From the NCBI RefSeq assembly GCF_030403745.1, contig NZ_JAQMWP010000006.1, positions 372,001 to 436,000 on the forward strand: a stretch of 64,000 nt of DNA. Reading direction: 5' to 3'. This document shows, piece after piece, positions 41,939 through 50,901 of this stretch. The notes under the pieces are model-generated. The model made no database searches. It worked only from the letters and a program-made list of their open reading frames with translations, and was not told where the DNA came from. The DNA comes from Streptomyces sp. S.PB5. GTDB lineage: Bacteria > Actinomycetota > Actinomycetes > Streptomycetales > Streptomycetaceae. A program made the translations under genes and the position numbers. The stretch's first letter is position 1; each line of letters begins with the position of its first letter.

Positions 41939-43533
41939 GCGGACGACGACGGCCGACGCGCACGCAGCGGAAGCGACTGGGCCAGCCGCGCACCCTGCGG
42001 GCCCGGCTCGTCGTCGCGTCCCTGGTGCTGATCGCGGTGGTGTGTGCGGTGATCGGTACGGTGACGACGCTTGCGTTGCGGTCCCATCTGTATGAGCAGC
42101 TGGACAACAAGGTGGGCGAGGCTGCGGCGTGGGCCGCCGGAGTGAACGCACCGCCCGGCAAAGAGGACAAGGGCCGCCAACTGCCCCAGGGCGTGCCGGC
42201 CTTGACCGACCTGGTCAAGGGAGGACCGCAAGCGGGCACCATCGTGGCCTCGGTGAAGAACCGCATCATCACCGATGCGAAGGTCGGTGAGAAGGACGAC
42301 AGGTACGAGCCGACGGCCGAGGACCTGAGCGACGAGGCGATCGACGCGCTCAACGAGGTCTCCCAGGACAATTCCACGCACACTGTCGACATCCCCGGAC
42401 TCGGTGAGTACCGCGTCAAGTTCCGCTCCGGTCCCAAGGGCGATTTCTACGTCGGTATCCCTACCGCGGAAGTCAACAACACCCTCAACACCCTCATCGC
42501 CGTGGAAGCCAGCGTCACCGCGGCCGGTCTCGGTGCCGCCGGTATCGCCGGTACCGTCATCGTCGGTGTGGCCACCCGCCCCCTCCGACGGGTCGCCGCG
42601 ACAGCGACCCGTGTCTCCGAACTCCCCCTCCACACCGGCGAGGTCAACCTCAGCGAGCGCGTCCCCGAGTCGGAGTGCGACCCGAACACCGAGGTCGGCA
42701 AGGTGGGCGTCGCGCTGAACCGGATGCTGGACCACGTCCACGCGGCCCTGCACTCCCGTCAGCAGAGCGAGATGCGGGTACGCCAGTTCGTCGCCGACGC
42801 CAGTCATGAACTCAGAACCCCCCTCGCCTCCATCCGCGGCTACGCCGAGCTGACCAGGCGCGGCAGAGAGCAGATCGGCCCCGACACCCGGCACGCGCTC
42901 GGACGTATCGAATCCGAGGCGGGCCGTATGACGTTGCTGGTCGAGGACCTGCTCCTGCTCGCGCGGCTCGACGCCGGGCGGCCGCTCCAGTTCGAGCAGA
43001 CCGATCTCATCCCCCTCGTCGTGGACACCATCAGCGACATCCGCGCGGCCGGCATGGAGCACAGCTGGCGGCTCGATCTGCCCGATGAGCCCGCTCTCGT
43101 CTCCGGCGATGCCGCACGCCTGCAGCAGGTGCTCATCAACCTTCTCGGCAACGCCCGCAAGCACACCGCGCCCGGGACCACGATCACCGCACGCATCCAG
43201 CGGCGCGGACCCTGGATGTGCGTGGACGTCGAGGACAACGGGCAGGGAATCCCGCCGGATCTGCTGCCGCATGTCTTCGAACGCTTCGCGCGCGGCGACT
43301 CCTCCCGCTCCCGTGCCTCCGGTTCCACCGGGCTCGGTCTCGCGATCGTGCAGGCGGTCGCGGCCGCGCACGGCGGTGCGGTGACCGTGGACAGCGTTCC
43401 GGGGCGGACCGTGTTCACGGTCCACCTCCCCGCGCTCACCCCCGTGACGCCCCGCCCGGCGCCCGAAACGAACTGGCAACCGGACTCACAGGCTCAGCAC
43501 AGTGTCAACACATGGGTGCAACAGGGCACTTGA
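41935..43533 (+). CDS. Sensor histidine kinase
   Basis: The 532-residue kinase has two membrane helices (about 24-47 and 192-212) around an extracytoplasmic sensor of about 145 residues, a HAMP linker, a dimerisation domain with His about 290 in DASHELRTPLASI, and a catalytic domain with NLLGNARKHT, DNGQGIPP and GLGLAIV boxes intact. It pairs with the upstream OmpR-type regulator. The sensor signal is unknown. The downstream glycosyltransferase genes suggest envelope or glycan control. Confidence 0.93.
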   Translation: MSGRRRPTRTQRKRLGQPRTLRARLVVASLVLIAVVCAVIGTVTTLALRSHLYEQLDNKVGEAAAWAAGVNAPPGKEDKGRQLPQGVPALTDLVKGGPQAGTIVASVKNRIITDAKVGEKDDRYEPTAEDLSDEAIDALNEVSQDNSTHTVDIPGLGEYRVKFRSGPKGDFYVGIPTAEVNNTLNTLIAVEASVTAAGLGAAGIAGTVIVGVATRPLRRVAATATRVSELPLHTGEVNLSERVPESECDPNTEVGKVGVALNRMLDHVHAALHSRQQSEMRVRQFVADASHELRTPLASIRGYAELTRRGREQIGPDTRHALGRIESEAGRMTLLVEDLLLLARLDAGRPLQFEQTDLIPLVVDTISDIRAAGMEHSWRLDLPDEPALVSGDAARLQQVLINLLGNARKHTAPGTTITARIQRRGPWMCVDVEDNGQGIPPDLLPHVFERFARGDSSRSRASGSTGLGLAIVQAVAAAHGGAVTVDSVPGRTVFTVHLPALTPVTPRPAPETNWQPDSQAQHSVNTWVQQGT

Positions 43534-43547
43534 CGACAGTCGATGCC

Positions 43548-45020
43548 ATGCAAACCGACTCTTCTCCCGGCACTCTGCCGGCGCGGGAGCACCTCCCGGC
43601 CGGCGACGCCGGCACGCCAGTCCTGGACGTAGTGATCCCCGTCTACAACGAGGAGAAGGACCTCCAACCGTGTGTGCTGAGACTGCACGACCACCTCAAG
43701 CACACCTTCCCGTACGCGTTCCGCATCACCATCGCGGACAACGCGTCGACGGACACCACCCCACAGGTGTCCCAGCGGCTGGAGGCGGAGATCGCCGAGG
43801 TCCGGGCCTTCCGTCTGGAGCAGAAGGGCCGTGGTCGCGCCCTGCGCACCGTGTGGTCCGCCTCGGACGCGCCGATCCTCGCCTATATGGACGTGGACCT
43901 GTCCACCGACCTCAACGCCCTGCTCCCGCTGGTGGCCCCGCTGATCTCGGGCCACTCCGACCTGGCGATCGGATCCCGGCTCGCCCGCTCCTCGCGAGTG
44001 GTGCGCGGCCCCAAGCGGGAGTTCATCAGCCGCTCGTACAACCTCATCCTGCGCGGTTCGCTGCAGGCCCGCTTCTCGGACGCGCAGTGCGGATTCAAGG
44101 CGATCCGGCGCGATGTGGCGCAGGCGCTGCTGCCGATGATCGAGGACACCGGCTGGTTCTTCGACACCGAGATGCTGGTCATCGCCGAGCGCGCGGGACT
44201 CCGTATCCACGAGGTGCCCGTCGACTGGGTCGACGACCCCGACTCCACCGTCCACATCGTGAAGACCGCGACCGAGGACCTCAAGGGGGTGTGGCGCGTG
44301 GGCAAGGCCCTGGCCACCGGCTCGCTCCCGCTGGACCGGATCGCGCGGCCCTTCGGTGACGACCCGCGCGACCGCGAGATCAAGGACGTACCGAAGGGGC
44401 TGGCCCGCCAGCTCGTCGGGTTCTGTGTGGTCGGCGGGCTGTCGACGCTCTTCTACCTCCTCCTCTACACCGTCTTCCGGCAGTTCGGAGGCTCGCAGGT
44501 CGCCAACGCGCTCGCCCTGCTGGTCTCGGCCGTCGCCAACACGGCGGCCAACCGGCGGCTGACCTTCGGGGTGCGCGGCCGTGGCGGTGCCGTCCGGCAC
44601 CAGGCGCAGGGCCTCGTCGTCTTCGGTATCGGCCTCGCCCTGACCAGCGGTTCGCTCGCCGCCCTGAACGCCGCCAGCAGCAACCCGGCCCACTCCACCG
44701 AGCTGGCGGTCCTGATCGCCGCCAACCTCGCGGCGACCGTGCTGCGCTTCCTGCTCTTCCGCGCCTGGGTCTTCCCCGAGCGCCGCGAGTCGACGGTCGT
44801 GGCCTCCCACACACCGGCCGTGCCGTCCTCGCCGACCTACTCCACCACCGCACATCGGCAGCCGCTCCACGCGCCCCTGCCGACGCGCGCAGGCGGCAGC
44901 CACTTCTCGTACGACGACCAGGTCCGCGCCGGTGAAGCCGCGGACCACAGCCAGCGGGACGCCACCATGCGGCTGCAGCCGGTGCGCCCCTGCGACAACA
45001 CCCCGGGGGACCCCCGATGA
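43548..45020 (+). CDS. GT2 glycosyltransferase fused to GtrA-like membrane domain
   Basis: Residues about 20-260 form a GT2 (dolichyl-phosphate mannose synthase-like) domain with VVIPVYNEEKDL, ADNASTDTT, YMDVDLSTD and GSRLARSS. Residues about 285-420 form four GtrA-type helices (RQLVGFCVVGGLSTLFYLLL, ANRRLTFGV). The combination is typical of polyprenyl-phosphate sugar synthases that also flip their product. The C-terminal 65 residues are disordered. ATG 43548 is one of several candidate starts; ATG 43512 is also in frame. Next gene overlaps by ATGA. Confidence 0.88.
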   Translation: MQTDSSPGTLPAREHLPAGDAGTPVLDVVIPVYNEEKDLQPCVLRLHDHLKHTFPYAFRITIADNASTDTTPQVSQRLEAEIAEVRAFRLEQKGRGRALRTVWSASDAPILAYMDVDLSTDLNALLPLVAPLISGHSDLAIGSRLARSSRVVRGPKREFISRSYNLILRGSLQARFSDAQCGFKAIRRDVAQALLPMIEDTGWFFDTEMLVIAERAGLRIHEVPVDWVDDPDSTVHIVKTATEDLKGVWRVGKALATGSLPLDRIARPFGDDPRDREIKDVPKGLARQLVGFCVVGGLSTLFYLLLYTVFRQFGGSQVANALALLVSAVANTAANRRLTFGVRGRGGAVRHQAQGLVVFGIGLALTSGSLAALNAASSNPAHSTELAVLIAANLAATVLRFLLFRAWVFPERRESTVVASHTPAVPSSPTYSTTAHRQPLHAPLPTRAGGSHFSYDDQVRAGEAADHSQRDATMRLQPVRPCDNTPGDPR

Positions 45021-47203
45021 CCACCACCAGTGCGGCCGTGCAGGAGCCTTCCGCTGCCGCGGCCCCGCCCGCACCCGAGGCCGGCGAGCCCAGGCAGCCC
45101 TTCGTGAAAAGACTGTGGCGCGGCCGACCCGAGGACCCCCGCTGGGTGCGCCCCGCGTTCTGGGGCCTGCTCCTCGCCACCGCGGTGCTCTACTTCTACA
45201 ACCTGACCTCCTCCGGTTACGCCAACTCCTTCTACTCCGCGGCCGTTCAGGCCGGCAGCCAGTCCTGGAAGGCGTTCTTCTTCGGCTCGCTGGACGCGGG
45301 CAACGCGATCACCGTCGACAAGCCCCCGGCCTCGCTGTGGCCGATGGCCCTGTCGGTGCGGGTCTTCGGACTGAGCTCGTGGGCGATCCTGATGCCCGAG
45401 GTCCTCATGGGCATCGGCACGGTCGCCGTCGTCTACGCCGCCGTGCGCCGCCGCTTCAGCCCCGCGGCCGGTCTGATCGCGGGCGCGGTGCTCGCGCTCA
45501 CCCCCGTCGCGGCGCTGATGTTCCGGTTCAACAACCCGGATGCGATGCTGGCCCTGCTGCTGGCCGTGGCCTGCTACTTCGTGGTCCGCGCCCTGGAGGA
45601 CGGCCGTACGAAGTGGCTGCTGTGGGCGGGTGCCGCCATCGGCTTCGCCTTCCTCGCCAAGACCCTCCAGGCCTTCCTGATCCTGCCGCCGCTCGCGATC
45701 GTGTACGCGGTCTGCGCGCCGGTGCCGGTGAAGAAGCGGTTCGGACAGCTGGCCGCGGCGACCGCCGCCCTGGTCGTCTCCGGCGGCTGGTGGGTCGCGA
45801 TCGTCGAACTGTGGCCCGCGTCCTCCCGCCCCTACATCGGCGGCTCCCAGAACAACTCCTTCCTTGAACTGACCTTCGGCTACAACGGACTCGGCCGCCT
45901 CAACGGCGAGGAGACCGGCTCGGTCGGCGGCGGTGGCGGCGGCATGGGTGGGGGCGGGCAGTGGGGCGAGACCGGCTGGGACCGGATGTTCAGCTCCGAG
46001 ACCGGCGGCCAGATCTCGTGGCTGCTCCCGGCGGCCCTGATCCTGCTGGTCGCGGGGCTGTGGGCGACGCGGAAGGCGCGCAGGACGTCCGTCACCCGTG
46101 GTTCGTTCCTCGTCTGGGGCGGCTCGCTGCTGGTCACCATGGTCGTCTTCAGCTACATGGCGGGCATCTACCACCAGTACTACACGGTCGCCCTCGCGCC
46201 CTACATCGCCGCCGTGATCGGCATGGGCTCGACCCTGCTGTGGGAGAAGCGGTCCGAGGTCTGGGCGTCGCTCACCCTCGCGGCCGCGGTCGTGGCCGGC
46301 GTGGCCTGGGGGTACGTCCTCCTCAACCGCACGCCCGACTACCTGCCCTGGCTGAAGTGGCTGGTGCTGATCGGCGGCCTGGTCGCCGCGCTCGGCCTGG
46401 TCTTCGCGGGCCGCATCAACCGTCAACTCGCCTTCGCGGCGGCGTCGGTGGGCCTGGCGGCCGCGCTGGCCGGTCCGACCGCGTACACCATCAGCACGCT
46501 TCAGGAAGGCCACACCGGTTCCATCGTGACGGCCGGTCCGGCCGGCGCGAGCATGATGGGCGGCGGTGGCCGGGGTGGTGGCCCCGGTGGCGGCGGCTTC
46601 CCGGGTGGCGGCCAGAACCAGCAGAACGGCAACGGCAACACCCAGGGCCAGGGCCAGCAGGGCAACGGCTTCCCCGGTGGCGGCGGCACCGGCGGCTTCG
46701 GCGGCGGGATGCCGGGCCAGAACGGCAACGGCAACGGCAACTCCCAGAACCAGCAGGACGGCATGCCCGGCGGCATGACAGGCGAAGGCGGCGGCATGGG
46801 CGGCGGCGGTATCGGCGGCCTCCTCAACGGCGCGAGCGTCACCGACGAGGCCAAGAAGCTCCTCGAAGCCGACTCCGACGACTACACCTGGGCCGCGGCG
46901 GCCATCGGCTCCCAGAACGCGGCGAGCTACCAACTCTCCACCGGCGAACCGGTGATGGCGATCGGCGGCTTCAACGGCACGGACCCGTCCCCGACGCTGG
47001 CGCAGTTCAAGCAGTACGTCGAGGACGGCAAGATCCACTACTTCATCTCCAGCGGCTCCGGCGGCTTCGGCGGCATGGGCGGCGGCAGCGACGGCACGTC
47101 CTCGCAGATCACCGAGTGGGTCGAGGCCAACTTCAAGAAGGTGACGGTGGGTTCGTCCACCTTCTACGACCTGACACAGAAGGCGAGCGGCAGCGACAGC
47201 TGA
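45017..47203 (+). CDS. GT39/ArnT-like polytopic glycosyltransferase with Gly-rich insert
   Basis: The 728-residue protein has about 11-12 membrane helices (about 45-510) and the early loop SGYANSFYSAAVQAGSQSWK with DAGNAITVDKPPASLW, the PMT/ArnT-type active-site loop with its acidic residue. A Gly/Asn/Gln-rich low-complexity segment (about 515-605) precedes a soluble C-terminal domain (about 610-725, TDEAKKLLEADSDDYTWAAA). Such enzymes transfer sugars from polyprenyl phosphate to surface acceptors. It probably uses the product of the preceding GT2 gene. The terminator at 47220 closes the operon. Confidence 0.9.
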   Translation: MTTTSAAVQEPSAAAAPPAPEAGEPRQPFVKRLWRGRPEDPRWVRPAFWGLLLATAVLYFYNLTSSGYANSFYSAAVQAGSQSWKAFFFGSLDAGNAITVDKPPASLWPMALSVRVFGLSSWAILMPEVLMGIGTVAVVYAAVRRRFSPAAGLIAGAVLALTPVAALMFRFNNPDAMLALLLAVACYFVVRALEDGRTKWLLWAGAAIGFAFLAKTLQAFLILPPLAIVYAVCAPVPVKKRFGQLAAATAALVVSGGWWVAIVELWPASSRPYIGGSQNNSFLELTFGYNGLGRLNGEETGSVGGGGGGMGGGGQWGETGWDRMFSSETGGQISWLLPAALILLVAGLWATRKARRTSVTRGSFLVWGGSLLVTMVVFSYMAGIYHQYYTVALAPYIAAVIGMGSTLLWEKRSEVWASLTLAAAVVAGVAWGYVLLNRTPDYLPWLKWLVLIGGLVAALGLVFAGRINRQLAFAAASVGLAAALAGPTAYTISTLQEGHTGSIVTAGPAGASMMGGGGRGGGPGGGGFPGGGQNQQNGNGNTQGQGQQGNGFPGGGGTGGFGGGMPGQNGNGNGNSQNQQDGMPGGMTGEGGGMGGGGIGGLLNGASVTDEAKKLLEADSDDYTWAAAAIGSQNAASYQLSTGEPVMAIGGFNGTDPSPTLAQFKQYVEDGKIHYFISSGSGGFGGMGGGSDGTSSQITEWVEANFKKVTVGSSTFYDLTQKASGSDS

Positions 47204-47219
47204 CGGCCGGGCGAGACCC

Positions 47220-47251
47220 GAGGGCGGTGACCACTCACGGTCGCCGCCCTT
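47220..47251 (+). terminator. Hairpin terminator of the four-gene operon
   Basis: GAGGGCGGTGACC and GGTCGCCGCCCTTC pair over 13 bp, two of them G-U, with a 6-nt loop, 17 bp after the stop. Confidence 0.65.
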
Positions 47252-47292
47252 CTCGTCGTGTCCCGGTCCCGCCGTATGGCCGGAAAACCGCG

Positions 47293-47329
47293 TTGTACGC
47301 CGTATAGGAACTGTTCTACGGTGTACAGC
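47293..47329 (+). promoter_or_regulatory. Promoter and palindromic operator of the DHA2 exporter
   Basis: TTGTAC (47293) and TACGGT (47317) are spaced 18 bp, fitting -35 and -10 boxes. The ATG at 47330 is 7 nt downstream, suggesting a leaderless message. The 12-bp arms TTGTACGCCGTA and TACGGTGTACAG match at 10 of 12 positions, as expected for a TetR operator overlapping the promoter. Confidence 0.6.
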
Positions 47330-48817
47330 ATGTCGGCTTCCGCACCCGCACCCGCCACCGTCGCCCAGGGCCATCCCCAGCGCTGGCTCATCCTCGGCGT
47401 GATCTGTCTCGCGCAGCTCACCGTCGTCCTCGACAACACCGTCCTGAACGTCGCGATCCCCTCCCTCACCAAGGAGCTGGGCGCGGCCACCTCGGACATC
47501 CAGTGGATGATCAACGCGTACTCACTGGTGCAGTCCGGGCTGCTGCTCACCGCGGGCAGCGCGGCCGACCGCTACGGCCGCAAGAAGATGCTGACAGCGG
47601 GTCTCACCCTGTTCGGTGCCGGCTCGCTGGCGGCCGGACTGGCCGACAGCACGGGCCAGTTGATCGCCGCGCGGGCCGGGATGGGCGTCGGCGGCGCGCT
47701 GCTGCTGACGACCACGCTCGCCGTGGTGATGCAGATCTTCACGCCCGAGGAGCACGCCAAGGCGATCGGAATCTGGGCGGCGATCAACGCGCTCGGGTTC
47801 GCCTGCGGCCCGCTGATCGGCGGGTTCATGCTGGACCACTTCTGGTGGGGTGCGATCTTCCTCATCAACCTCCCGGTCGCCGCAATCGGCCTGATCGCCA
47901 CGATCACCCTGGTCCCCGAGTCCAAAAACCCGCGCGGAGACCGGCCCGACCTCCTCGGTGCCCTGCTGTCGACGATCGGCATGGCCTCGCTGGTGTTCGC
48001 GATCATCTCGGGGCCCGGGCACGGCTGGTCCTCGGGGCGTGTGCTGACCTCGGCGGGTGTCGCGGTCGTGGTGCTGGCCGCGTTCGCGTACTGGGAGAGC
48101 CGGATCGAGTACCCCATGCTCGACGTGCACTTCTTCAAGAACCCCCGCTTCACCGCGGCCATCGCGGGTGCGGTGCTGATGACCTTCGGGATGGGCGGCT
48201 CGCTCTTCCTGCTCACCCAGCACATGCAGTTCGTGCTCGGCTACGACCCGCTGGAGGCGGGCATCCACACCGCGCCGCTCGCCGTCACGATCGTGGCGCT
48301 GAACTTCTCCGGACTGGCGGCCAAGTGGGCGACCAGGCTGGGGAATCCGGCCGCGATCGGACTGGGCATGGTGTTGATGTCCGGTGGGCTCGTGTCCATC
48401 GCGATGCTGGCGTCCGGAGGATACGCCGGGACACTGCTGGGGCTGGTCCTGATCGGTGCGGGCGCCGCGATCGCCAACCCGGCCATGGCGCACACCATCA
48501 TGAGCTCGATTCCGCCGGAGAAGGCGGGGATCGGGGCGGGGATCAACGGCACGGTGGCGGAGTTCGGGCAGGGGCTGGGGGTCGCGGTGCTGGGGGCGGT
48601 GCTGAGCTCGCGGTTCGCGGCGCTGGTTCCCGTGGCGGCGTCCAGCCTGCCGGCGGCGCTGGCGGTGGCGGGGTCGGAATCCGAGAAGGCGCGGATCGTC
48701 GACGCGTACTCCTCCGGCCTTGAGACCAGCCTGTTGGTGGGGTCGGTGGCTGTGTTGCTGGGTGGGTTGGTCACGGCGGCGTTGCTGCGACGGGTTGAGC
48801 GGGAAGAGGTCGCCTAG
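47330..48817 (+). CDS. DHA2-family MFS drug exporter (EmrB/QacA type)
   Basis: The 495-residue transporter has 14 predicted helices and the DHA2 motifs VLDNTVLNVAIPSL (motif D1), ADRYGRKKML (motif A) and GPLIGGFMLD (motif C), the last typical of drug/H+ antiporters. It should export amphiphilic drugs or secreted metabolites. Substrate unknown. A TetR gene 90 bp downstream and an operator-like palindrome over the promoter suggest ligand-inducible control. Confidence 0.92.
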   Translation: MSASAPAPATVAQGHPQRWLILGVICLAQLTVVLDNTVLNVAIPSLTKELGAATSDIQWMINAYSLVQSGLLLTAGSAADRYGRKKMLTAGLTLFGAGSLAAGLADSTGQLIAARAGMGVGGALLLTTTLAVVMQIFTPEEHAKAIGIWAAINALGFACGPLIGGFMLDHFWWGAIFLINLPVAAIGLIATITLVPESKNPRGDRPDLLGALLSTIGMASLVFAIISGPGHGWSSGRVLTSAGVAVVVLAAFAYWESRIEYPMLDVHFFKNPRFTAAIAGAVLMTFGMGGSLFLLTQHMQFVLGYDPLEAGIHTAPLAVTIVALNFSGLAAKWATRLGNPAAIGLGMVLMSGGLVSIAMLASGGYAGTLLGLVLIGAGAAIANPAMAHTIMSSIPPEKAGIGAGINGTVAEFGQGLGVAVLGAVLSSRFAALVPVAASSLPAALAVAGSESEKARIVDAYSSGLETSLLVGSVAVLLGGLVTAALLRRVEREEVA

Positions 48818-48906
48818 GAGCCCGGGGGTGCGATCGTCCTGCGAACAGTCCCGCCCTGCCGGGGCGCCTAAGCTGATCGGCAATTGCAAGGCTAGGAAGG
48901 TGCGCC

Positions 48907-49671
48907 ATGGTGAAAACAGGCCAGCGGGCGGCGCGGACCAGCGTGTGGCTGGAGGACAAGACCCGGCGGGGCACCCGGGGTGGCGGTCAGCCGTCCGGCC
49001 TCGACCGCGAGCGCATCACCTCGGCCACCGTCCGGCTCCTCGACGCCGAAGGACTGGCCAAGTTCTCCATGCGGCGGCTCGCGGCCGAGCTGAACGTCAC
49101 CGCGATGTCCGTCTACTGGTACGTCGACACCAAGGACGACCTCCTCGAACTCGCCCTCGACTCGGTCTTCGGTGAACTCGCCCTGCCCGGCCTGGAGTCG
49201 GAGGCGGACTGGCGTGACGATCTGCGCACGCTGGCCCGGGGCTACCGCGCGCTGCTGGTCCGGCACCCCTGGATGTCCCCGCTGGCCGGGACCTACCTCA
49301 ACATCGGCCCGAACAACACCGCGTTCGCCCGAGTCGTGCACCGCGTCATCCGCAGCACCGGACTCCCCCCGCGGGGAATCGCCGCCGCCATCTCCGCCGT
49401 CTTCCAGTTCGTCTACGGCTTCGGCACGATCGAGGGCCACTTCAACGCCCGTTCCAACGCCGTCGGCATGACCCCGGACGAGTACTTCCAGCACGCCATG
49501 AGCGAGGTCAACCGGGCCCCGGAGACCACAGAGCTGGTCCGGCAGTCCGAGGACATCATGGCGGCCCGCGGCGGCGACACGGTCCAGGAGATGTGGGAAC
49601 GCGACTTCGACTTCGCGCTCGATCTGCTGGTGGCGGGGATCGAGGCGATGGTGAAGCGAGAGGGCGGCTGA
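48907..49671 (+). CDS. TetR-family regulator
   Basis: The 254-residue protein has an N-terminal extension of about 30 residues, a TetR HTH (RITSATVRLLDAEGLAKFSM then LAAELNVTAMSVYWYVDTKD) and a TetR_C-type ligand domain (about 110-250). The HTH ending in VYWYV-K is close to the classical tetracycline repressor group. AGGAAGG precedes the ATG. It likely represses the adjacent exporter through the palindrome at 47293-47328; this is inference from position. Confidence 0.9.
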   Translation: MVKTGQRAARTSVWLEDKTRRGTRGGGQPSGLDRERITSATVRLLDAEGLAKFSMRRLAAELNVTAMSVYWYVDTKDDLLELALDSVFGELALPGLESEADWRDDLRTLARGYRALLVRHPWMSPLAGTYLNIGPNNTAFARVVHRVIRSTGLPPRGIAAAISAVFQFVYGFGTIEGHFNARSNAVGMTPDEYFQHAMSEVNRAPETTELVRQSEDIMAARGGDTVQEMWERDFDFALDLLVAGIEAMVKREGG

Positions 49672-49869
49672 CGGGACGTGGAGGCGCCCGGGCCGCGCGG
49701 CGCCGGCCCGACCCCACGATCCACGCGCCCACGAGTCCCCGCCCGATCCACGCACCCACCGGGACCTCCCGCCCCCCCCCGATTAATTCGCAGGCCCACC
49801 CCCCACCCCGCCCCCTATCGTGAACCGCCGCCGTCCACGTCAGGACGGCCGGAGGGGAGAGACTGCCGA

Positions 49870-50394
49870 GTGGCGGATGCGTACGAGGCTTTGCTGGACG
49901 CCGAGTTGGCGAAGGCGTTGGACGTGTGGTCCAGCTATCTGGACGCCCGGACGGGCGAGGACCCCGAGGTCAGGGCCGGACTGCGGGTCATGCTCGACCG
50001 GGCCCGCCGGGCCGTCGAGGAGCGCGATCACGCGGGGGCCCGCCGATGGGTGGCGGACCTGTACGAGGAGGCCCGCCGCGCCGCCCTGCCCTGGGCTCCC
50101 GAGCGCCCCCGCCCCCACGAGGCGGACGCCCAGGCCCGCGACTACGCCAAGGACGCCAGGCCGCACGCGGTCGGCCAGGGCCGACGGGACCGGCTCGACA
50201 CCATCGAGCTGTTCCTCTGGTCCACGGGCCGTCGTCTGCGGACGGTCCCCGGCCTCGTCGAGTCGACCCTCCACGACATCCACTACATCACCGCCCGCGC
50301 GGGCATGGCTCTCGACCTGGCCCACCCGGTCGCGGCCCAGCGCGAGCTGGACCGTCTCAAGGAGATAGCCCGCCGCGTCGGCGCGGAGGACTGA
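49870..50394 (+). CDS. Conserved protein of unknown function
   Basis: The 174-residue helical protein starts at GTG 49870 (VADAYEALLD) and contains DARTGEDPEVRAGLRVMLDR and ELFLWSTGRRLRTVPGLVES. I recognise no domain. The frame is open for 190 bp upstream through non-conserved Pro-rich sequence, which I exclude. It ends 24 bp before the convergent F420 oxidoreductase gene. Confidence 0.7.
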   Translation: MADAYEALLDAELAKALDVWSSYLDARTGEDPEVRAGLRVMLDRARRAVEERDHAGARRWVADLYEEARRAALPWAPERPRPHEADAQARDYAKDARPHAVGQGRRDRLDTIELFLWSTGRRLRTVPGLVESTLHDIHYITARAGMALDLAHPVAAQRELDRLKEIARRVGAED

Positions 50395-50418
50395 CCCGCT
50401 ACCCCGGCCCGCCGTCCA

Positions 50419-50892
50419 TCACGCGTCCGGCGAGGCCAGCCGCGCCGGGAACCCGCCCGTGGCCACCGGCCCCCACTTCACCGGCGTGACGCGAATGATC
50501 GACTTCCCCTGCTTGACCATCGCCTCCCGGTACTCGTCCCAGTCCGGGTGCTCGCCGGAGATGTTCCGGAAGTACTCCACCAGCGGTTCCACGGAGTCCG
50601 GTGAGTCGATGACCTCGGCGGTGCCGTCGATCTGCACCCACGGCCCGTTCCAGTCGTCGCTCAGCACGACGACACTGACCCGCTCGTCCCGCTTGGCGTT
50701 GCGCGTCTTCGCCCGCTCGGGATACGTGGAGACAACGATCCGCCCCGAGTCGTCGACCCCGCAGGTCAGCGGCGAGGCCTGCGGGCTTCCGTCGGCCCGG
50801 CGCGTCAGCAGCAGGGCCCGGTGCCGGGGCCGTACGAAGTCCAGCAACTCATCCAGAGAGACAGCGGTGTTGGTCGCGATGTTCGGTGCCAT
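50419..50892 (-). CDS. PPOX-class F420-dependent oxidoreductase
   Basis: The 157-residue split-beta-barrel protein shows RALLLTRRADGSPQASPLTC, RIVVSTYPERAKTRNAKRDE and the GKSIIRVTPVKWG C-terminal strand, typical of the F420H2-dependent PPOX group. Members reduce biliverdin, quinones or other small molecules; the substrate is not inferable. Cofactor choice rests on family knowledge. Confidence 0.88.
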   Translation of the reverse strand: MAPNIATNTAVSLDELLDFVRPRHRALLLTRRADGSPQASPLTCGVDDSGRIVVSTYPERAKTRNAKRDERVSVVVLSDDWNGPWVQIDGTAEVIDSPDSVEPLVEYFRNISGEHPDWDEYREAMVKQGKSIIRVTPVKWGPVATGGFPARLASPDA

Positions 50893-50901
50893 GAGGACAC
50901 C

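Noticed and set aside
44837..47374. 845-codon minus frame opposite the glycosyltransferases
   Set aside because: Shadow of the GT39-like gene; no motifs, biased by third-position GC.
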